A stretch of 64,000 nt of DNA from Adiantum capillus-veneris (taxonomy: Eukaryota; Streptophyta; Polypodiopsida; Polypodiales; Pteridaceae). The notes below the pieces were generated by a model. That model did not search any database. It had not been told where the DNA came from and saw only the letters and a list, made by a program, of their open reading frames with translations. The DNA lies in assembly GCA_014529385.2 (NCBI GenBank), contig CM043962.1:42469598-42533597 (forward strand), written 5' to 3'. Both the position numbers and the translations under genes were made by a program. Positions 33,020 through 43,766 of this stretch are shown piece after piece; position 1 is the stretch's first letter, and every line of letters begins with the position of its first letter.

Positions 33020-33031
33020 CTCCCCCCATCC
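33020..33031 (-). other. Polypurine tract of element C
   Basis: The minus strand reads GGATGGGGGGAG directly before the LTR start TGTTTGGCGG. Confidence 0.8.
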
Positions 33032-34111
33032 GATTTGAGTGCACGTCCTCGTGCGCTGCCTGGTTGGCTGGCACTTGGAGAGTTTTGAAATTGGTGGTGA
33101 ATGTTGTCTTGAAGAGCTGTAAGGTGTTTGGTTGACTTGTGGGTGTAATATGAGAATAGGCATTTGGGTTCAAGTTGAATCAATTGGCTTGGGTTATATG
33201 GGAAAAAGTGAGATAAAAAGACTATGTACATTACATTAGGGTCTGGATACCCTGGATTACCAATGGGGTAAAACCTCATGGGAAAAAGTGCCCAAAGGTA
33301 TATGATCTTATTATGGGAAGATACAATGATGGGTGTTGAGGGACTGAATTGAGTGGGCTTATATAAATAATGTGAAAGTGAATTGTTTAAGCCGTCTGTC
33401 CCTTCAAAAGTGTCGATGATCTGCCTTGAGTCTGGAGTTGTTTTGTTGCTGCTTGTACCTGCAAGGTGAGTGCATGGGTGGAACAATAAAAGGTGCCTAA
33501 TGCAAATGTCCAATTATGGGACATTCGAAATGCTTGCACAGATTTATGCATGGGTAAGATTATGATGTGCGAGAGAAGAGTATTGATGGGTGCTCCTCAG
33601 AGTTAATGTAGCTAACAAAGTAAAATTAACTTCGCTTCACAAGCTTCCACTACTCTTGAGAAGGGCGTTTGATGCACTCGTTTCCACTCTCCTAATGTGC
33701 ACAAGTGCGTGTGTGTTTTGTTTTGAACACTTCGCCTCTCCACCATGATTAAAATAATACATTGACTATGCTCACATATCCAGCATGAGCGACTCGATAT
33801 AATTACGCTCAACTCTTCCAGCTTGAGCTATAGCCTAATTAGCTAGACTCGTAGACCACAGAAAAATATTATGACTTGAAGCATAGGTCTAATGCTTTGC
33901 TCATTTATCGGCTCAGCTGCCCGACTCTTGACATTTTTTTTCGACTTGACTACTGTCTTGAGCTCTCAGCAAAGTATATATCTAGACATTCAGAGCTCGG
34001 ATCCTCAAAAAGAGGGTTATTAAAGGACCATATTGGCAAAGTAGGTTTTTTATGCCATACCTGTGTGACCTTGGTTGTCAAAATTGTTTTTTTAAACTTT
34101 TGGTCCACTAT
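33032..34111 (-). mobile_element. 3' non-coding region of element C
   Basis: About 1.1 kb between the ORF stop and the PPT. A 185-codon minus frame (33513-32956) runs through it into the LTR but has no family resemblance and biased His/Pro/Ser content. I leave it uncalled. Confidence 0.5.
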
Positions 34112-37100
34112 CTAAGAAGATTGGCTACCTCCTTTTTGTTGGAAGTTGGGGATTACCTCAATCTTCTTCTGCTCGTTTGTCTGTTTTGGCACCCATATGT
34201 ATCTGCTACTTGATGTTGGCTTGTTTTTGCAGACGACATATTGACTTTTTGGACTTTTATCCTTGATTTGTCGTTGTTTGTAGCTGTAATGATCTTCAAG
34301 TTGTGTAAAATCTGGTCTTGGTGCCTTGGGTAGCCAGATTTGTTTGTGTCCTTGGTAATATCCTTGCGCTTGAAGTATATCTGATGGCACAAATCTTGTT
34401 GCCTGTACTTTGGTATTCACATGTACCTGTTCCTTGCCATCTTTGGGAATCACGGGTGGTAAATTCCCTTGAAGATATGTAGGCCTTCTAGATTGAGAAT
34501 CGTTTTTGAACCTGTTTCTAGCCCTGTTGTTCGATCTCCTATTTTGAGTTGAATTTGATCTTGATTTACCTATTTGTTGTTTTGGTTTGAAGCCATTTGC
34601 TACTGTGTAGCCTGATATTTTTGGTTTAGGTAACCAAACATTTGGATGACCACTGTAATAGCCTTGCTCTTCTAAGCTGTAATGGGAGATAATCCATCCC
34701 ATTTGTTTACCTGAATTGTTTGGACTAGGATCATTTACCCAAACTGGATCTTTGACATTGATGTCATTGGCCGCCACATAGGTTTTGATGTGCCTGTTGT
34801 GTCTTTGTTTACTCATCGTTGGGTATTTTGGCTGAAAGACCTTTTTACACTCTTGTCGAGGTTGTTGGTCTTGATTTCTCTGGGGTGTTGAATCCACTGC
34901 TGTTTGCTTTGATTGTTTGACTGCACTTGTGATCTCCTTGTTGGACTTTTGTGATTCAGAGGAAGAGGTTAAACTATCTTGGACTTTTGCTTTTCCCTTG
35001 TCTTCTACTGATAAACGTCGAGTTTTAATGATTTGGGAAGTTTGTACCTTTGCTTGTGGATGACATGCTTTGGTGATTTCAGCGTCTAAACTGACTAGAA
35101 AAATCTTTTCTTTCTCTATTTTTGACCACTTGCTTGAGTCTTTACTTTCCTCTGCCGGCCGGACAGAAGTAAGTTGACTCTTTTCTTCAGATGCAATGCT
35201 TACCATGGCCATTGGTTCACATTGCTCTTTACTGATCTCTTTGTTCATCTTTTGATAGGCTCCATGTGCTTGACGCACCATTTGCTTCTGATTGTTCAAA
35301 TCAAACATGATTTGTGTCACCTTTGTGTCTTTGGCATCTTCCACTGGCGAGACAATGTTAGGATCTGATTTTATGACCGGCTCTGCCTTTTGATTTAAGC
35401 CAGCCTTTGAACACATTGAGATGTCTTTTTCTTGGCTTTGAGACTTGATCTCTGGCTTTGTTGAATTCTTGGGTACATCCTTTAGCGATGAACTATCTGT
35501 GTTATTAGCAACATTATGTAGAACCTTTGATTCCACATTCCTGCTTGTTGAATTCTTCAATGGCAAGTCCTTGACTGCCCGTATCTGCTCTGGTTCTGGG
35601 TCACAGATAATTTCTTCATCTACTTCCTCTGATATTGAATCGTCTACTATATCCTTGTTGGATCTTTCAACCTCAGGCTTGAAAAATTCCAAGCTATTTG
35701 AGACCATCTGACGTAGCTGATCCTTTTTGGCAGCTTGATTTTCAATCGAAATATCATTGGCGCCTTTGTCCTTCAATATTTTAGTCATCAGTTTGTCTCT
35801 GGTATCCTTTGACAATATTTGCTTCCTTTCTAGCGACTTTCTATTTGGAGATGTCTGCTTTAATGATTCAGCTGCTTGCAGTCTAATATTGTCTCGTTTT
35901 TCCTGCTTCATCATATCTAAGTGCAACTTTATTGGGCAATCAAATATTAGATGATCAATGCCACGTTTGTAGCAATGCCCCTCAATTTCTACTTGTTCCA
36001 TACCTAGTCGAGGTATCTGTGCATAATACTGTTGGTATTCGTTGCCCATAGCATCTTTGAACAAGTATGTCATCAGCATGACATGTAGATACTTATAAAC
36101 CAACACTGACGCTGGCTTTGACTGATTGCCTTTATCTTTGATTGTGGCATCTTCAAGAAGCTTGTAATAGCTTCCATTATAACCCTGGTAGATGGTCGTT
36201 CCAACCCCTGCTTCAGTGACCAACTTTAATTCTATGTCTGTTATGAACATGTGATCCTTTATCTGTGGCTTATGTATAGTCTTGGGACTATGTTGTCGAC
36301 TCGATCCTTTATGTGGCTTCTGTTGTCCGTTGAATTGTAAAAGAGGATTGTGACTCTCCTTCTTTGTTTGCAGTTGGTAGGGTTTTCCTGATGGCAATAA
36401 GTGAGGTGGAGATTGGACTCCCCCCATCCGAGTGTGTTCCCTATCTGTAAGAGGCATCTTTATTATGCCAGATGTGGATATTCCAGCTTTGTCATCTAGC
36501 TCAGCTGATTGAGCTAGGTCTTGGTGAAGTCGTGCTAACTCATTAGCTGATACTTCCATTGATTGTACGTGTGTTTGTGTTGGTGCATTTTGTGGTGCAT
36601 GTGCAGTGTTCTGTACATGTGAATGTTGTGTTGTGGCACTCATTTGTGTAAGGAAAGGAGTTGAATTGTGCTCATACAAATTCACATTCTGATCCTGTGT
36701 CTGTGGAAGCCTAGGGCTTTCAATTTGCACTTCCCTATCTTCTAGCAATGGACTTTGTGCAATAGTGGCAGTATGACGAAGATTTACCTGGTTGGATATC
36801 ATTTCGTCATGTTTCTGTCGTTCAATTTGGTCTTGTGGAGTTGCAGGTGATAAGATGAAAGCTACAGCTCCTTGTGAGAATTTATCTGCCATACAATCCA
36901 TATCATAGTATCTTCCATCTATATCGTAGCTCTTGTCTCCGATGCGCGCTGCCCATAGCGTCCGAGGAACAGACTCGCTAAATGTCCTTGCCCCTGTGAT
37001 TTGAATCCATCTTTGACAATCAGAATCCACATAAATTGGATCTTTCCATCTCGTTTCGTGGATCCAATTGAGAGCTATCGCTTCAGGTTGCTTGTTGACT

Positions 37101-37840
37101 TCCGAAGTTGTTGAAGGCAATTGTTGTTTGCACATGGCCTCAAGGAATTCTTTCCTGCTGACTGTATCTTCATTTTTTGGCAGATTGAGTATAGTAAGCC
37201 CCGTCTCTTGAGTGATTTCTCTGTTCTGAGCCACCGCTGTATCTGCATTGGAAGCTAAAGGTAAGCTCATTATCAAGCGGTAAACATTACCACTTGTCGA
37301 CACGTATTTGTAACCCAACTTTGAACCATCTTCATGAGCTATGAAGCATTGATCTGGCTCTTGCGTTGCTTGATGAGTTGTTTCCGCTTTGTACCATCTA
37401 CCTTCCATGTCTCGATAGAGACTGCTACAGTTTTTGTCTTTGTAATTTGACTTTATCAAGTGCACTGTGACTCGAAAACAACTAACCTCTGGAAGATCTT
37501 GCCTGTGCAATTTTGTTATGTCCAGCTCACTGCCTGGTTTGAGCTTCATGTACACCGATCCCAAACAATCTTCCATTAAGTTCTTTTGCAAATTTGCCAT
37601 GTTGGTAGCTTCTTCTACTTCCAAAACCTGTATTGTTGGACTTTTCAGAGCATTTTGCTTAGATTTTAGATAGCGATTGTCTGCATCGTCCATGTAGCAT
37701 GGAAAGTCTTTGAAATGACCTATTAACTCCAACCTGACGCCAACTGAATTGACTGTTATTAATGAGCTTGAAGCTGCATCATAACTGCTGTGATTTGTCG
37801 ATGTTGCCATTAACCGTGGCTGTGGCATCTGCTGCTCCAT
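34112..37840 (-). CDS. Element C protein: 1242-aa gag-derived protein, novel N-terminus
   Basis: Uninterrupted ORF starting MEQQMPQPRLMAT. The first ~600 residues do not look like a gag domain. They contain recurring short blocks of the type D..G..Y: MDDADNRYL, DMEGRWYKAE, DIDGRYYDMD, YNGSYYKLL and DAMGNEYQQYY. Around residue 625 CYKRGIDHLIFDC aligns with the fourth knuckle of A but has lost its second Cys (Arg). A long Lys/Ser/Glu-rich middle follows. The C-terminus has two modules, LEEQGYYSGHPNVWLPK and ILQAQGYYQGHKQIWLPK, plus YIWVPK, shared with A and B. The intact length in a young element suggests it was functional at the last transposition. Role unknown. A structural or nucleic-acid-binding role in trans-mobilised particles is inference. 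Confidence 0.85.
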   Translation of the reverse strand: MEQQMPQPRLMATSTNHSSYDAASSSLITVNSVGVRLELIGHFKDFPCYMDDADNRYLKSKQNALKSPTIQVLEVEEATNMANLQKNLMEDCLGSVYMKLKPGSELDITKLHRQDLPEVSCFRVTVHLIKSNYKDKNCSSLYRDMEGRWYKAETTHQATQEPDQCFIAHEDGSKLGYKYVSTSGNVYRLIMSLPLASNADTAVAQNREITQETGLTILNLPKNEDTVSRKEFLEAMCKQQLPSTTSEVNKQPEAIALNWIHETRWKDPIYVDSDCQRWIQITGARTFSESVPRTLWAARIGDKSYDIDGRYYDMDCMADKFSQGAVAFILSPATPQDQIERQKHDEMISNQVNLRHTATIAQSPLLEDREVQIESPRLPQTQDQNVNLYEHNSTPFLTQMSATTQHSHVQNTAHAPQNAPTQTHVQSMEVSANELARLHQDLAQSAELDDKAGISTSGIIKMPLTDREHTRMGGVQSPPHLLPSGKPYQLQTKKESHNPLLQFNGQQKPHKGSSRQHSPKTIHKPQIKDHMFITDIELKLVTEAGVGTTIYQGYNGSYYKLLEDATIKDKGNQSKPASVLVYKYLHVMLMTYLFKDAMGNEYQQYYAQIPRLGMEQVEIEGHCYKRGIDHLIFDCPIKLHLDMMKQEKRDNIRLQAAESLKQTSPNRKSLERKQILSKDTRDKLMTKILKDKGANDISIENQAAKKDQLRQMVSNSLEFFKPEVERSNKDIVDDSISEEVDEEIICDPEPEQIRAVKDLPLKNSTSRNVESKVLHNVANNTDSSSLKDVPKNSTKPEIKSQSQEKDISMCSKAGLNQKAEPVIKSDPNIVSPVEDAKDTKVTQIMFDLNNQKQMVRQAHGAYQKMNKEISKEQCEPMAMVSIASEEKSQLTSVRPAEESKDSSKWSKIEKEKIFLVSLDAEITKACHPQAKVQTSQIIKTRRLSVEDKGKAKVQDSLTSSSESQKSNKEITSAVKQSKQTAVDSTPQRNQDQQPRQECKKVFQPKYPTMSKQRHNRHIKTYVAANDINVKDPVWVNDPSPNNSGKQMGWIISHYSLEEQGYYSGHPNVWLPKPKISGYTVANGFKPKQQIGKSRSNSTQNRRSNNRARNRFKNDSQSRRPTYLQGNLPPVIPKDGKEQVHVNTKVQATRFVPSDILQAQGYYQGHKQIWLPKAPRPDFTQLEDHYSYKQRQIKDKSPKSQYVVCKNKPTSSSRYIWVPKQTNEQKKIEVIPNFQQKGGSQSS

Positions 37841-38300
37841 TTTTCTTTCAACCCTGTTATTGACTTGTTGAGCACTTTTATTCCCTTTTTCTAGCCTCTC
37901 CCACGGGCGACCAGTGGTTTTCCTAATTCAAAGCTCTCTGCTAGGCTTAACTGTGATCTCGACGATCTAATTTACCTATATAGCTGTAGCACTAGTTGGC
38001 AAGATACTTACCACTGTACTGCAACGACTACTCGCCTTTGTGATACCTCGATTTCAGTTGATTGAGCTATGAAATTTTCTCTTAATCTGCAAAATTGTAG
38101 ATTAGCAAAGTACTTTTGATGTGAACTAAAACTCAATTTGCATGTTGATAGCACACTTTATATGGCATTTAATTTAAATTAAACCACCACACAGGTGACC
38201 ATAGGTCATCCGACTTCTGAAGTGTATCTGTCCGCAACTTTTTCTTTTCCGGCCTCACTGTTTCTCTTATCCCTGACACACTAAATTTTTTCCGCTTCAA
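37841..38300 (-). mobile_element. Leader of element C, part next to the ORF
   Basis: Ordinary AT-rich leader with no gene. It is followed on the right by sequence of very different composition. Confidence 0.5.
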
Positions 38301-39711
38301 TTTGCTCTTTTGATGACTTGCATGGAAAATGCTGCCTGGCAATGCTCAATTTCCAGCCTCCTTATGGCCACTACCAGTTACTGCAGCAAGTGTTAGCTAC
38401 GCGTACGACGAGTCCAAGTGTATGTGTATGTGTTGGAGCTGCACAGCAGGTGTTGCAAAGGTGTGTAGTGAAGGCCGGAAATGTCGAAGATGGGCAATTA
38501 GGGATGGGGCTGACCAGGTCGAATGCAGGCCCCGGGCACTGTCTGCAGCTAGCCAACGCGCTCTGCCGTTTCGAGCATCCCTCGAGCCCGGCCATCACTG
38601 CACACGCCATGGCTCTGTGTGTGTTTGAAGGAGTGTGAGCCTCAGCCAAGTTGTAAGGTAAATGATGCAACAAGGCTTGGTGCAGTACAGTCCCCAGTTT
38701 CCAAGTGGAGCAGGGACTCGAGACTCAACAAGAGAGGGGGCCAGGGCTGCTAGAAGGAAGCAATATGTTTCGTTGATTCAGGGCCGCTGTGATTCCGCAA
38801 GACTTGCAAGGTCATGCTTGCAGCGTGAGAGAAAAGGTGTGTGTGACATATGTGATGAGCATGGCTCTGATGATGGCCCCCCCCCAACCGCAGAAAATCT
38901 GTGTATTATAGTTGTGTGTGTGTGGCAGTAAGCGCGCCGTAGTGAGTGTGAGCTGAAGCCTGAGAGCCTCCAGGGCGTGTGTGTGTGGGTTCGGCTTTTC
39001 TTTTCTTTCTTTTTTTTGCTTGTGCTCAGTCAGGACTCAGGAGCCAGATTCTGGAAGACGAGGGAGAAGCGGCCTTGTGAAAACGCCAAAGTCGCAGTAG
39101 AAGAGGCCCAGAGCGCGCAAAAAGAGCAGCCGAGGCTTGAGCCTGAATGTGTGTGTTTGGACGCCGTTGAGCCTCAAAAGCCGGGTTGATTGGTGGCTGC
39201 AGTCTCGGGAACGTGAAAACTGAGAGAGAGAGAGAGAGAGAGCTCAGACTCCTCCTCCAGAGTTCAGACTCAGCCTCACTGTGTTGGGTGACACTAGCCC
39301 CTTGTTGTGTTTACGACATCGTGGTCCCACCGGGCGTATGATGAGGGGACCCCGGCCACGTATCAAGAGTGAGAGGGAGCGCGAGCGCGTAGCAAGACTC
39401 GCCGGGCAGTGAGCGTGTGAGGCCATATGAAGGCAAGGGCCCGTGAGAGCGTAGGATGTCTTGGCCAGGAGCAGAGAGCGTAGGATGTCTTTGCGCACAC
39501 GTATGAAAGCAAGGCAGGGAGCGTAGGATGTCTTTGCGCACACGTATAAAAGCAAGGCAGAGTCGTGCTTAGCGCGTAGGTAGGTAGGTCAGGGCCGCAT
39601 AATGGCAAGCGGGCTCAGCACGAATCACGGCGCTAGCGGCGGTTCAGCTCGGATTGCGGCGAGACAGCAGGCGGGCAGGCTAGCTTTGGTCAACGTGGGA
39701 GCGGGAGACAG
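38301..39711 (+). other. GC-rich insert in leader of C with promoter and first-exon look (plus strand)
   Basis: The block is GC-rich compared with its AT-rich surroundings and reads sensibly on the plus strand, opposite to element C. A ~43-bp tandem repeat (39477-39560) ends in TATAAAAG at 39545-39552. An ATG follows at 39602, and 110 nt of open frame (MASGLSTNHGASGG, ARQQAGRLALVNVG) end at CAG/GTGAGT, a consensus 5' splice site at 39711/39712. The sequence then turns T/A-rich as plant introns do. I infer a captured 5' gene end. Other frames here (38318-38638, 38662-38931, 38977-39189) have no family resemblance. Confidence 0.4.
39545..39552 (+). promoter_or_regulatory. TATA box of the putative captured promoter
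   Basis: TATAAAAG in ACACGTATAAAAGCAAGG. The preceding tandem copy of the same repeat has TATGAAAG at about 39502, so only the second copy is a good TATA box. It lies 57 bp upstream of the ATG at 39602. Confidence 0.4.
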
Positions 39712-40988
39712 GTGAGTATAATTTTTTTAAATTTTTTTTAAAAATATTTATTTTTAATTTTAAAAAAAACAAAAAATAATAAAAAAAATCACACAAATAA
39801 ATAATAAAACACACATAAATAAAAATAAATAAATACAAAAATACACTAAAAATTTCAAAAATCATACAATAATTCAAAAAACTCACAAAAAATTCAAAAA
39901 ACTCACAAAATAAATAATAAAATACACAAAAAATCAAAAAACACATACAAAAATACAAAAATGAACACAATTAATAAATAAAAAACACACAAAAAAAATC
40001 AAAACATGCATAAAATTACTAAAAACCACGATTAAAATATAATAAATAAAGAAAATACCATAAAATATAAAAAACACCCAAAGATAAGAAAAAACACGAA
40101 ACAATCACAAAAACACAAACAAAAATAGACAAAACACAGAAAAATAATAAACTACGTAAATATAAATAAATAAAAAATCAAACCTTATCAAACAAAAACC
40201 TAAAAACGTTAAAAAAAATTAAACTATCACGCAAAAACACTCAGAAAACAAGAAAATTTGCCCTGGCACTCCACAATTTACCTGAATTAGGCGATTTATC
40301 AATTTTCTGAGTATAATTAGCACATTTGGGTAAAAATTAGCAAAAAATTGTCAAAAATTACCAAAATTACCAGAAAATTCCCAAAAATTCTAGATCAACC
40401 CATCGACCTAAACGTTCGCAATCAAGCAATCGAAACGTAGAAATTGATCACTTACTTAATCAAAATCGCACAAAACATCATTCTTTAAGCATACAAATCG
40501 TCTCGAAACTGCGCTTAAATGAACAAAAAATCACCCTCTCTTGCACGATGACTAATCGCACTCAAAACAGCATTTTGCATCAATTAAACATCAATTCGAG
40601 CATCCAAATCTCAAATTTAATCAATCATTAACACGCTTTTTGCATCAAATCATGCACATAAGCATACATAACCAAATTTGACCGAATTTCGACAGCATTT
40701 CGGCATCACAACGGAATTAGAAAAACATAGCCATAGCTCATTGACGACCATAAGCAATCACATGCTTTTCATAAGCAACTTGGACTCCAAAACAGCCCCA
40801 AATTGCCCCAAATTAGGCACTTCCGCCTACACACAAGTGCGCATAAACCGCACCTAATTTTGCATTTTATGAATGCACATGGTTCATGAACCAAACCTGC
40901 ACATAAAATCAGAAAATTAGCATTAATTTCAGAACCTTAATTAGCCACAAACTCAGCGATTAAGCACTTGATTAGTGCCCAACACACT

Positions 40989-41080
<92 letters not shown>

Positions 41081-41648
41081 GATCCCATAAAATCACCTAC
41101 ACACAACCAACAAAAATATCAATGTGTAGCATCGTTTAGCATGAATGTAAACACATAATCATCATGGACATGCATCAGATAATCAATCCAAATCAGCACT
41201 TTGCAAAATGCCCAGATAATTAGTGAATGTAATTAGTGAAAATTAGTGATTAATAGGTGATTTTGGCTACGATTTGCGCACAAATGGAGTAGGCTATGAG
41301 TGTGTGGATCACATAGGCATGTTGTCCATACACCCAACTCACTTTCTACTTGTGTGTAGCACAAAAACAATTATCAATCAACGGGAAATTAGCATCAAAG
41401 TTAGGGAAAATTACTGAAAATTAGTGAATTTGATGGTCAATATTAGTGATCAAAATCAAGAACTAATGATGTGTGTGGGTTGTTTTGTGATGTTCTAAGC
41501 ATAATCAATGCTAACTCAAGCACTAGTCACACTAAAAACCACTCAATTAATCAACACACCTAATCTAAAAACTAACAAAATATACAAAAAATTAGGGAAA
41601 TTAGTGTCTCCTAATCGCACCAATGGCACCTCTAGCTTAGGCAATCGA
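39712..41648. mobile_element. AT-rich rest of the leader of element C
   Basis: Very A-rich on the plus strand. 39717-39962 contains no G at all on that strand. It continues as low-complexity aaataaa/cacaca sequence to about 40250, then ordinary AT-rich sequence, a GT microsatellite at 40992-41079, and a stretch with repeated 'aattag(t)gaa' phrases up to the PBS. No gene. Confidence 0.6.
40992..41079. repeat. (GT)n microsatellite
   Basis: 44 uninterrupted GT units in the leader of element C. Confidence 0.95.
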
Positions 41649-41666
41649 TCCCCGGCAGCGGCGCCA
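41649..41666 (-). other. Primer binding site of element C
   Basis: The minus strand reads TGGCGCCGCTGCCGGGGA, one base after the LTR end. It is identical to the PBS of element A. Confidence 0.85.
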
Positions 41667-41667
41667 A

Positions 41668-42648
41668 TGTTGGGTCGTCATCCTAGCATAGGGGGAAGAT
41701 CAACATAATGTCAATCCGAGGAGCACGATCCGGCTAGGGCATGGAAACACACAAGTGGCGTTGTGCGTGCCAAACGGAGGATTAGGAGGTGAGACCTACA
41801 CACAAAGAAAGCTACGGAGCGGGTGTGATGATGCTACGAGGAGTGAGCACACTACTAACTCTACCATTCGGCCTAATCTCTCACACACAAGCTTAATCAA
41901 GCACTACTCTCTAATCAACCACTAATCCAACTCTAATCAAACAAACCATGAGCATAGATTAGCATAGAATGACCACACCGGGCACCAACGCTCTACACAA
42001 TCCTACACACACTTAGTAGCATGCTTAATCAAGAGGAAAACATGAAAAAGAGAGAGATTAATCACAAAATCAGCCACTAATCTTTGATTAATCGAGGCAT
42101 TGATTACACCAAGAGAAAATGAGAGAGAAGAGGTTAGAGTTTAGCTATTGGAATGTAGCCGATTCGTCCATGTGCGCGCGTAGAGAGCTCAAGGACTCCA
42201 TAGCCATCTCCTTCTTCACAAAGCTTATCTCAAGTGAGTCCGAATCCCCTTTCAGATTGTGCATTTTGAGTTATATACTCACTAGACTTTTTAGAAGTGG
42301 TCGGGCGCCCAAATGGCCAGACTCACTTAATCTGCTATCTGCACTGCCTAGGATCTAAATATAACTCAATGTTTACAACTTGGAACTCTTAATGAGCCCA
42401 AAACATGATTACAATCCGCATTTGCGGTCATTTGTCGGAAAATCCTAAAACTTAAGTGACCGTCACTTGTGATCGTAACTTCATGGATAGTTGTTAATTC
42501 CGACTCTTCTCTGCATCTGTAGCTTGTGTTGCTTCATCTTCATCTTTACTTCACATCCGCATCATCTGGCCTCGTTAGTATTTACTAAAAATAGTAAATA
42601 GCATCTTTGACTGGTTCGTTTGGCCATTGTTGACTTATCCGCCAAACA
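41668..42648 (-). mobile_element. 5' LTR of element C (981 bp)
   Basis: Minus start TGTTTGGCGG at 42648, end CGACCCAACA at 41668, so it is complete with TG...CA ends. The first 27 bp on the plus strand are absent from the other LTR. Confidence 0.9.
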
Positions 42649-42860
42649 GTATGTCGCACGTGTCAATGCAAGGAACTTGCCAATACACTGTGTGTGAGCC
42701 ACAAATGGCTCCAAGCACACAACAAGCCTAAACTAGTAGCTCAAAGATGACGTTGGTGTGTCACTCACCGCTCTACGCTTGCTGTCGTGGAGGATTCCTC
42801 ACCGGGAAGAAGAGGGAGACGTCGCGCTCAGCCGCCTCGCCACCGTCGTTCCACCGCAAT

Positions 42861-42936
<76 letters not shown>

Positions 42937-43257
42937 GCATACACACACACACACACATACACAAGGAGATGAAGAAGAAGAAGATGGAGATGGAGCAAGA
43001 GCACTCTTTAATTGCACAAATGAGAGAATGAGTGAATTTTAGGTATAGTTTACTTTTATATGAGCTCGCCCCATTCACACTTGGGCGCCCATGCTTAGAC
43101 AACTAATACCTTGAATGTTCCAGTTAGAGTGTGCCTCTCATTGCGAGTGATCACTCTTACCCTTTTCCTATTGGACCGACAAGCGCGGTACCTGACTCTA
43201 CCAAATAAATAATACAATGTCTGTCGTAGGTGATAGGAATGTGCATGAGGGTTAACA
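42649..43257 (-). mobile_element. 5' LTR of element B, cut by element C
   Basis: Minus start TGTTAACCCTCATGC at 43257. It runs through TATA, GA-tract (plus strand CT, 42862-42932) and the conserved end, but stops at GTATG where C was inserted. About 7 bp of its end are lost at the other side of C. Divergence from 15004-15631 is visible at many positions. Confidence 0.85.
42862..42932. repeat. (CT)n microsatellite in 5' LTR of B
   Basis: About 35 CT units, at the same place as 15241-15307. Confidence 0.95.
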
Positions 43258-43432
43258 TCATCCATGCACTTAATCCAATCTTCAAGAACTTTGCCTACGT
43301 CTTTGCCTTCCCCGCTAAATTTCTAGGTTGAGGGTTGCAAAGCATAGAATTGATGTCTCTATCTATGATGGTGTATTGAGGAACAATAGGTGCATTTGCG
43401 TTAGCAGTAGACGTATTTCCTCTAGGAGGCAT
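43258..43432 (-). pseudogene. N-terminal part of element D gag
   Basis: The minus strand from the ATG at 43432 encodes MPPRGNTSTANANAP, then DRDINSML. After a frame change it reads FSGEGKDVGKVLEDWIKCMD, a typical Gypsy gag block (F.G.....  ..W). It breaks exactly at the target site of element B and resumes at 15003 with DYFDLAHS. No leader PBS or LTR is seen to the right. Confidence 0.8.
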
Positions 43433-43766
43433 GGTAATTTATTGCACCATATCAATCAAGGTCACACTTAGTAAAATATTATAATCCGCTCAAAGTCCTT
43501 AAATCAAATAGAATAGACATTTGAAGATAGGATGAGAGAGAAACAAGAGAAAGAATAACAAATAATTTAATCCAATTTTTATATCACAAAACTTTGGGTT
43601 TTTGAAAAGTCTACAAGTGTCTCGAAAGCTTCTAATAAATCCTAATGGCTCTGACATAATGCACTTGGTAATATCCATTGTGACATCCTTCCACCAATGG
43701 AGTATAATTGTCCCATTCCTTGAGTATATCAGATGGGTGATCCCAATAATCCTTTGTGATCTTTGG
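43433..43766. other. Flank between element D and the unidentified gene
   Basis: AT-rich. The first ~60 bp may be leader of D. The minus frame 43798-43499 carries on the sense of the gene fragment to the right for a short way (PKITKDYWDHPSDILKEWDNYTPLVEG in pieces of one frame), then decays. Confidence 0.4.

Larger units (their letters stand above)
32066..42648 (-). mobile_element. Element C: pol-less LTR retrotransposon with intact 1242-aa ORF
   Basis: Minus orientation: 5' LTR 41668-42648, PBS 41649-41666, leader 37841-41648 holding foreign-looking sequence, ORF 37840-34112, PPT 33020-33031, 3' LTR 32066-33019. The shared 954 bp of the LTRs differ at about four sites, all transitions by eye, so insertion is recent. 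It lies in the 5' LTR of element B. The right-hand target copy should be GTATG (42649-42653). The left one is deleted together with the last 27 bp of the 3' LTR. No pol domain. Confidence 0.88.
15004..43257 (-). mobile_element. Element B: pol-less LTR retrotransposon, holding A and C
   Basis: The LTRs are 15004-15631 (3') and 42649-43257 (5', with about 7 bp and the junction lost to insertion C). The PBS is at 32049-32065, the gag-like gene runs 31363 to 17102 with A inserted, and the PPT is at 15632-15644. Total B sequence without guests is about 9 kb. Target duplication is GATGA/TATGA (one mismatch). The two LTRs differ at many positions and the gene has several stops, so B is clearly older than A and C. 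No RT, RNase H or integrase was found. Confidence 0.85.
10478..43432 (-). mobile_element. Element D: Ty3/Gypsy, host of the nest, 5' end missing
   Basis: Parts in minus order: gag N-terminus (43432-43258), interruption by element B (43257-15004), gag C-terminus, protease, RT, RNase H, chromodomain-like end, PPT, LTR. The purine tract, LTR ends and PBS type show a Gypsy element. The target duplication around B reads GATGA on one side and TATGA on the other, and the gag codon series W-I-K-C-M-D-D-Y-F-D is continuous once B is ignored. No 5' LTR or PBS is visible right of 43432, so the 5' end was lost. The integrase region is deleted. Confidence 0.8.

Noticed and set aside
32956-33512. 185-codon minus frame in the 3' region of element C (32956-33513)
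   Set aside because: Runs into the LTR, has biased composition and no motif. Not considered a gene.
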